DNA of 64,000 nt from Brachybacterium tyrofermentans. GTDB taxonomy: Bacteria; Actinomycetota; Actinomycetes; Actinomycetales; Dermabacteraceae. A program made the translations under genes and the position numbers. The stretch's first letter is position 1. Each line of letters opens with the position of its first letter. Shown here piece by piece: positions 54,874-64,000 of the stretch. The notes under the pieces were generated by a model. That model was given only the letters and a program-made list of their open reading frames with translations. It did not search any database and was not told the DNA's origin. The DNA lies in NCBI RefSeq assembly GCF_014897585.1, contig NZ_JABUXW010000014.1, positions 78,033-142,032 of the forward strand. The letters run 5' to 3'.

Positions 54874-55863
54874 CCTCTCCGCAGAACACTCCCCAGCCCG
54901 CCGCAGGGCCCGAGGCCGACACCGCCGAGGGCCAGCTGGTCGGCAAGAACCCGCTCGCGCAGCTCGACGCCGCCCGCACCGAGGCGCGCGAGAAGTCCGA
55001 GGTGCTCATCGAGGCGATGCCCTGGATGCAGCGCTTCCGCGGGAAGATCGTCGTGGTCAAGTACGGCGGCAACGCCATGGTCGATGACGAGCTGCGTCGC
55101 GGTTTCGCGGCGGACATGGTCTTCATGCGGCTGGCCGGCATCCACGTCGTCGTCGTCCACGGCGGCGGCCCCCAGATCAACACGATGCTCGAGCGCGTCG
55201 GCATCGACTCCACCTTCCAGGGCGGGCTGCGCGTCACCGACACCGACACGATGGACGTGGTGCGCATGGTCCTGGTGGGCCAGGTGGGCCGGCAGCTCGT
55301 GGGCCTCATCAACCATCACGGGCCGTTCGCGGTCGGGATGTCCGGTGAGGACGCACGGCTGTTCACCGCCACCCGTCGCGGCACCGTCGTGGACGGCGAG
55401 GACGTGGACCTCGGGCACGTGGGCGCCGTCAACGGCGTCAACATCGACGGCATCAGCGACCTCCTGGCCAGCGGCCGGATCCCGGTGATCTCCTCGATCG
55501 CCCCCGAGGTCGACGCCGACGGTAACCCCACCGGGGAGGTGCTGAACATCAACGCCGACCTCGCGGCCGCGGCCCTCGCCGAGGGTCTGGACGCCGAGAA
55601 GCTCGTGATGCTCACCGACGTCGAGGGGCTGTACCGCGACTGGCCCGACCGCAGCTCGCTGATCCCCGAGATCTCCGCGACCGAGCTGCGCGAGATGCTG
55701 CCCTCCCTCACCGCCGGGATGATCCCGAAGGCGGAGGCGCTGCTGGGCGCGGTCGACGCCGGGGTGCGCACCGCCGCCATGATCGACGGCCGGATCGAGC
55801 ACGCGGTGCTGCTGGAGGTCTTCACGACCAAGGGTGTGGGCACGATGGTGAGGAGGGACGACT

Positions 55864-55871
<8 letters not shown>
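54870..55871 (+). CDS. argB: Acetylglutamate kinase
   Basis: 333 aa. The phosphate loop [60 protein letters not shown] and the [20 protein letters not shown] region are the amino-acid-kinase signatures. The N-terminal helix ([20 protein letters not shown]) is that of arginine-inhibited hexameric enzymes, so feedback inhibition is likely. The extra 25 N-terminal residues are polar. Overlaps argD by 8 bp. Confidence 0.97.
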
Positions 55872-58721
<2,850 letters not shown>

Positions 58722-58722
<1 letters not shown>

Positions 58723-58793
58723 ACAGAACCGTAGAACCGCGAGACCAGCAAGACCCCCGAATACCCGAGGGAACCCGTACGACAGCACCCCGC
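58722..58793. repeat. Weak 9-bp periodicity between argR and argG
   Basis: Units such as accgtagaa, ccgcgagac, cagcaagac, ccccgaata and cccgaggga follow in a 9-bp phase. Poorly conserved; the period, not the sequence, is the signal. Confidence 0.4.
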
Positions 58794-58877
58794 TCTGGGC
58801 GACCAGGGCACCGAGTGCATCGCCCCCTCGGACACTCCATAGAACGTGCTTAGCAGAACTCGATTAGGAGCATTCCC

Positions 58878-61648
<2,771 letters not shown>

Positions 61649-61650
61649 AC

Positions 61651-61745
61651 CTCGAGGCTCCGAGGCTCCGAGGCTCCGAGGCTCCGTGATTCCGGGACTT
61701 CGGGACTTCGGGACTTCGGGACTTCGGGACTTCGGGACTTCGAGA
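61651..61745. repeat. Twelve-unit 8-bp array with drifting unit, after argH
   Basis: Begins 3 bp after the argH stop. The unit changes from ctccgagg (three exact copies) through ctccgtga and ttccggga to cttcggga (five exact copies), ending cttcgaga, with the 8-bp phase kept throughout. Confidence 0.95.
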
Positions 61746-61754
61746 TGGCGCCGT

Positions 61755-61789
61755 CAGCGGCCGGTGACCGACATGGTCACCGGCCGCTG
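61755..61789 (+). terminator. Terminator of the arginine operon
   Basis: CAGCGGCCGGTGACC (61755-61769) pairs perfectly over 15 bp with 61775-61789; loop GACAT. Confidence 0.8.
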
Positions 61790-62017
61790 CGTCGTTCTGC
61801 GAGCGTCCCCAGCACCATGAGACCTGCCTGCGGCCGGTCCTCCACGCTGCTCTCCTGGCCGGACCGGTCGCTCCGGGCGCGCATCTGGGATACTGGAGGC
61901 TGGCGCCCTCAGGGCGTCGATGGTCCGGAGCACGGGCCGACGGTCCTCGTCGGCCTCACTGCGCTGCACCGCCACATCACGCGGCACATCCCGTGCCCCA
62001 CCGAGAGGAACCGATCG

Positions 62018-63286
62018 ATGCATTCCGTCCTGGACGAGCTCGCCTGGCGAGGACTCGTCGTACAGACCACCGGGCGCAACGCGCTCGGCAGCGCTCTGGC
62101 GGACGGACCGATCAGCCTGTATTGCGGCTTCGACCCGACCGCTGCCTCGCTCCACGTGGGGCACCTGACCCAGGTGCTCACGATGCGTCGACTGCAGCTG
62201 GCGGGTCACCACCCCTACGCCCTCGTGGGTGGGGCGACCGGCCTGATCGGGGATCCTCGGATGTCCGGGGAGCGCGTGCTCAACGACGCCGAGCTCGTGG
62301 GGACCTGGGTGGACAGCCTGCGCGGCCAGATCTCCCGCTTCCTCGATCTGGACGGGGAGTTCGCCGTGACCATGGTGAACAACCTCGACTGGATCGGGCA
62401 GATGAGCGCGCTCGACTTCCTGAGGGACATGGGCAAGCACTTCCGGATGGGCACGATGCTCGGCAAGGAGACCGTTCAGCGCCGCCTGCAGAGCGATGAG
62501 GGGATCAGCTACACAGAGTTCAGCTACCAGGTGCTCCAGGGCATCGACTTCCTCGAGCTGCACCGGAGGCACGGGGTCAGCCTCCAGTTCGGCGGCAACG
62601 ATCAGTGGGGCAACCTGCTCTCGGGCGTCGAGCTGATCCACAAGGTCGAGGGCCACGACGCCCATGCGTTGACCACGCCGCTGGTCACCAAGGCGGACGG
62701 CACCAAGTTCGGGAAGAGCGAGGGCGGCGCGATCTGGCTCGACCCCGAGCTCACCAGTCCGTACGCCTTCCACCAGTTCTGGCTCAACGCGGCCGACGCG
62801 GATGTCGTGAACTACCTGAAGTACTTCACCTTCCGTACCCGGGAAGAGATCGCCGAGCTCGAGCAGGCCACGCAGGAGGCCTCGCACAAGCGGGCCGCGC
62901 AGCGTGCACTGGCCGACGAGCTCACCACCATGGTCCACGGTCAGCAGGCGACGGACCAGGCCACGGCCGCGGCGGCAGTGCTCTTCGGACGCGGGGATGT
63001 GCGCGAGCTGGACGAGGCCACCGTCGTCTCGATCGCCCGGGAGCTCCCGAGTGCCGAGCTCGCTGCGACGACTCCGTTGATCGATGCCTTCGTCGAGACC
63101 GGCATCGTCCCGTCCAAGGGAGCAGCACGGCGCGGGGCCGACGAAGGCGGATTGTCCGTGAACGGCGAGAAGGTCTCTGCCGATGCCCTCGCCCAGGAGA
63201 TCGGAGATGTCCAGCTGCTGCCCGGTCGTCATCTGCTGCTGCGCCGCGGACGGAAGAACGCCGCGATGGTGCGCCTGGCCGGCTGA
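62018..63286 (+). CDS. tyrS: Tyrosyl-tRNA synthetase
   Basis: 422 aa from the ATG at 62018 (GAGAGGA upstream). Class I synthetase: the HIGH-like motif is LYCGFDPTAASLHVGHLTQV, the KMSKS-like motif is TKADGTKFGKSEGGAIWLDP, and the Tyr pocket is SYQVLQGIDFLELHRRHGVS with QFGGNDQWGNLLSGVE. The C-terminal S4-like RNA-binding domain runs from about 355 (KGAARRGADEGGLSVNGEKV). GATACT at 61889 could be the -10, giving a leader of about 120 nt; no T-box is seen. Confidence 0.98.
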   Translation: MHSVLDELAWRGLVVQTTGRNALGSALADGPISLYCGFDPTAASLHVGHLTQVLTMRRLQLAGHHPYALVGGATGLIGDPRMSGERVLNDAELVGTWVDSLRGQISRFLDLDGEFAVTMVNNLDWIGQMSALDFLRDMGKHFRMGTMLGKETVQRRLQSDEGISYTEFSYQVLQGIDFLELHRRHGVSLQFGGNDQWGNLLSGVELIHKVEGHDAHALTTPLVTKADGTKFGKSEGGAIWLDPELTSPYAFHQFWLNAADADVVNYLKYFTFRTREEIAELEQATQEASHKRAAQRALADELTTMVHGQQATDQATAAAAVLFGRGDVRELDEATVVSIARELPSAELAATTPLIDAFVETGIVPSKGAARRGADEGGLSVNGEKVSADALAQEIGDVQLLPGRHLLLRRGRKNAAMVRLAG

Positions 63287-63300
63287 CACCTTTTCCCACC

Positions 63301-63343
63301 CGAACGCCCCGATCCCTCCTGTCCGGAGGGGTCGGGGCGTTCG
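63301..63343 (+). terminator. Terminator of tyrS
   Basis: Arms 63301-63319 and 63325-63343 form a 19-bp stem with one wobble pair and a 5-nt loop, 15 bp after the stop. One of the strongest hairpins in the window. Confidence 0.85.
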
Positions 63344-63592
63344 GCGTTCCGAGGTGCCCCCCAGGGCAGGCGAGGTTCGCCCCCGGGGCAGGTCGAGCAG
63401 GCAGCGGCCGTGCCTGGAGCGGGCCGTGCCGAGGCACTGCCATGGCATCGTCTGGTGCAGCAACTCCTCGTGACCCCACTCTCAGACGTGGGTCACAGTT
63501 GCCCCGATGAGCGCTTTCCGAAACCCGGAAAAGCACCTCTGACCTGCAGGTATGGTCCCAACTCGAGGTGAACGGGACCTGAATTCGCCGGT
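63344..63592. other. Non-coding spacer before the rRNA promoters
   Basis: About 250 bp with no credible gene. Short open frames here lack ribosome sites and match nothing recognised. Composition becomes less GC-rich toward the promoters. Confidence 0.6.
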
Positions 63593-63621
63593 TTGCCAGA
63601 CCTCCTCGCAGTGCGTAATGT
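63593..63621 (+). promoter_or_regulatory. Upstream rRNA operon promoter
   Basis: TTGCCA (63593-63598), exactly 17 bp, TAATGT (63616-63621). It is followed by a TTCTTTCTTG stretch. Confidence 0.65.
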
Positions 63622-63807
63622 TCTTTCTTGTCAGCAGCGAGGACGCAGACACGAAAGGCCGAGAGGTTCCCCCGGGAGCAGCGGCACGGAGTGGATGCGG
63701 AAGAGCTGAGGACCCGAGAGTGCGGGAGACCGCATGACCGGCCGTGACCACGTCACCGGAACGATCGCCTGGCGATCTGCACGAGACGCAGGACACGGAC
63801 TGCGGAG

Positions 63808-63837
63808 TTGGACAGGGTCGCGAAGAACTGCTAGAGT
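63808..63837 (+). promoter_or_regulatory. Proximal rRNA operon promoter
   Basis: TTGGACA (63808-63814), 17 bp, TAGAGT (63832-63837). It is about 160 bp before the window end. Confidence 0.7.
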
Positions 63838-63843
63838 GGTGAC

Positions 63844-64000
63844 TCGCGCCGGACCGACGAAGTACGAAGTCGCAGGACGGTTACTACCGACCGGCGCATC
63901 CGAGCCTCTGACTCACGCCGCTACCGCGGTGGGATGACGATGTGTGCGTGTTGTTTGATATCTCAATAGCGTGTTTATTTGTTGATGCCATTATTTTGAT
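63844..64000 (+). ncRNA. Leader of an rRNA operon (pre-16S), 16S expected beyond the edge
   Basis: The stretch ttgtttgatatctcaatagc at 63952-63971 and the following gtgtttatttgttgatgcc match the AT-rich antitermination/processing leader seen ahead of 16S genes in Micrococcales. The sharp drop in GC is typical. The mature 16S 5' end itself is not included. Confidence 0.75.

Noticed and set aside
61649..61745. CRISPR-like array after argH
   Set aside because: Units are 8 bp with no spacers; it is a simple tandem repeat.
61889..62017. T-box riboswitch before tyrS
   Set aside because: No conserved T-box sequence (TGGNACCRCG-like) or specifier stem was found in the 120-nt leader; the same holds for the short pheS leader.
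63552..63937. Two short open frames (61 and 67 aa) before the rRNA leader
   Set aside because: They overlap clear promoter elements, lack ribosome sites and match no family.

Overview
The window is chromosomal DNA from a very high-GC actinobacterium. Three things point to order Micrococcales, most likely a Brachybacterium-like Dermabacteraceae member (inference): mycothiol-type formaldehyde detoxification, a PriA-type HisA, and the gene order hisD/hisCB-hisH-priA-sseB-infC-rpmI-rplT-trmH-pheST-argCJBDFRGH-tyrS-rrn. Genes are dense, use GC-ending codons, often start with GTG, and often overlap by 4 bp (ATGA/GTGA). Several genes appear to be leaderless, with a TAnnnT -10 box 6-8 nt before the start codon.

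Left part (1-17 kb): a mixed metabolic region. It holds a partial DUF808 membrane protein, an NAD(P)-binding oxidoreductase, an MFS exporter, acylphosphatase next to phosphoketolase, a PepSY lipoprotein, a GNAT acetyltransferase, an APH-type kinase, an amidohydrolase, a PPK2 polyphosphate kinase, thiol peroxidase, a DUF488 protein, a TauE/SafE permease, an alpha/beta hydrolase, monomeric isocitrate dehydrogenase and a ZIP metal transporter.

Histidine/translation backbone (17-44 kb): hisD (17.3 kb) is separated from hisC-hisB-unknown-hisH-52-aa membrane protein-priA-sseB (27.7-32.8 kb) by a glycan cassette. That cassette comprises a LacI regulator with two operators, a family-1 binding protein, two permeases without an ATPase, a secreted DUF3131/glycoamylase-like hydrolase and a cytoplasmic GH3 enzyme. 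Then follow infC (AUC start codon, long structured leader), rpmI, rplT, a SpoU methyltransferase, a CopD-CtaG fusion, a metallo-hydrolase/mycothiol dehydrogenase pair, and pheS-pheT.

Second glycan cassette (43.9-52.2 kb): GH20-like and GH18 (EndoS-like) enzymes follow pheT. They converge on a complete oligopeptide/oligosaccharide-type ABC transporter operon whose promoter carries two LacI-like half-operators. This cassette lies between pheT and argC, which are usually close together in related genomes.

Right part (52.4-64 kb): a complete arginine operon argCJBDFRGH, then tyrS with strong terminators, then about 700 bp of non-coding DNA with promoters and the leader of an rRNA operon. The 16S gene should begin just beyond the window edge.

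A recurrent oddity is that many spacers hold short-period tandem arrays (5, 8, 9, 10, 13, 18 and 23 bp) whose units drift while the phase is kept.
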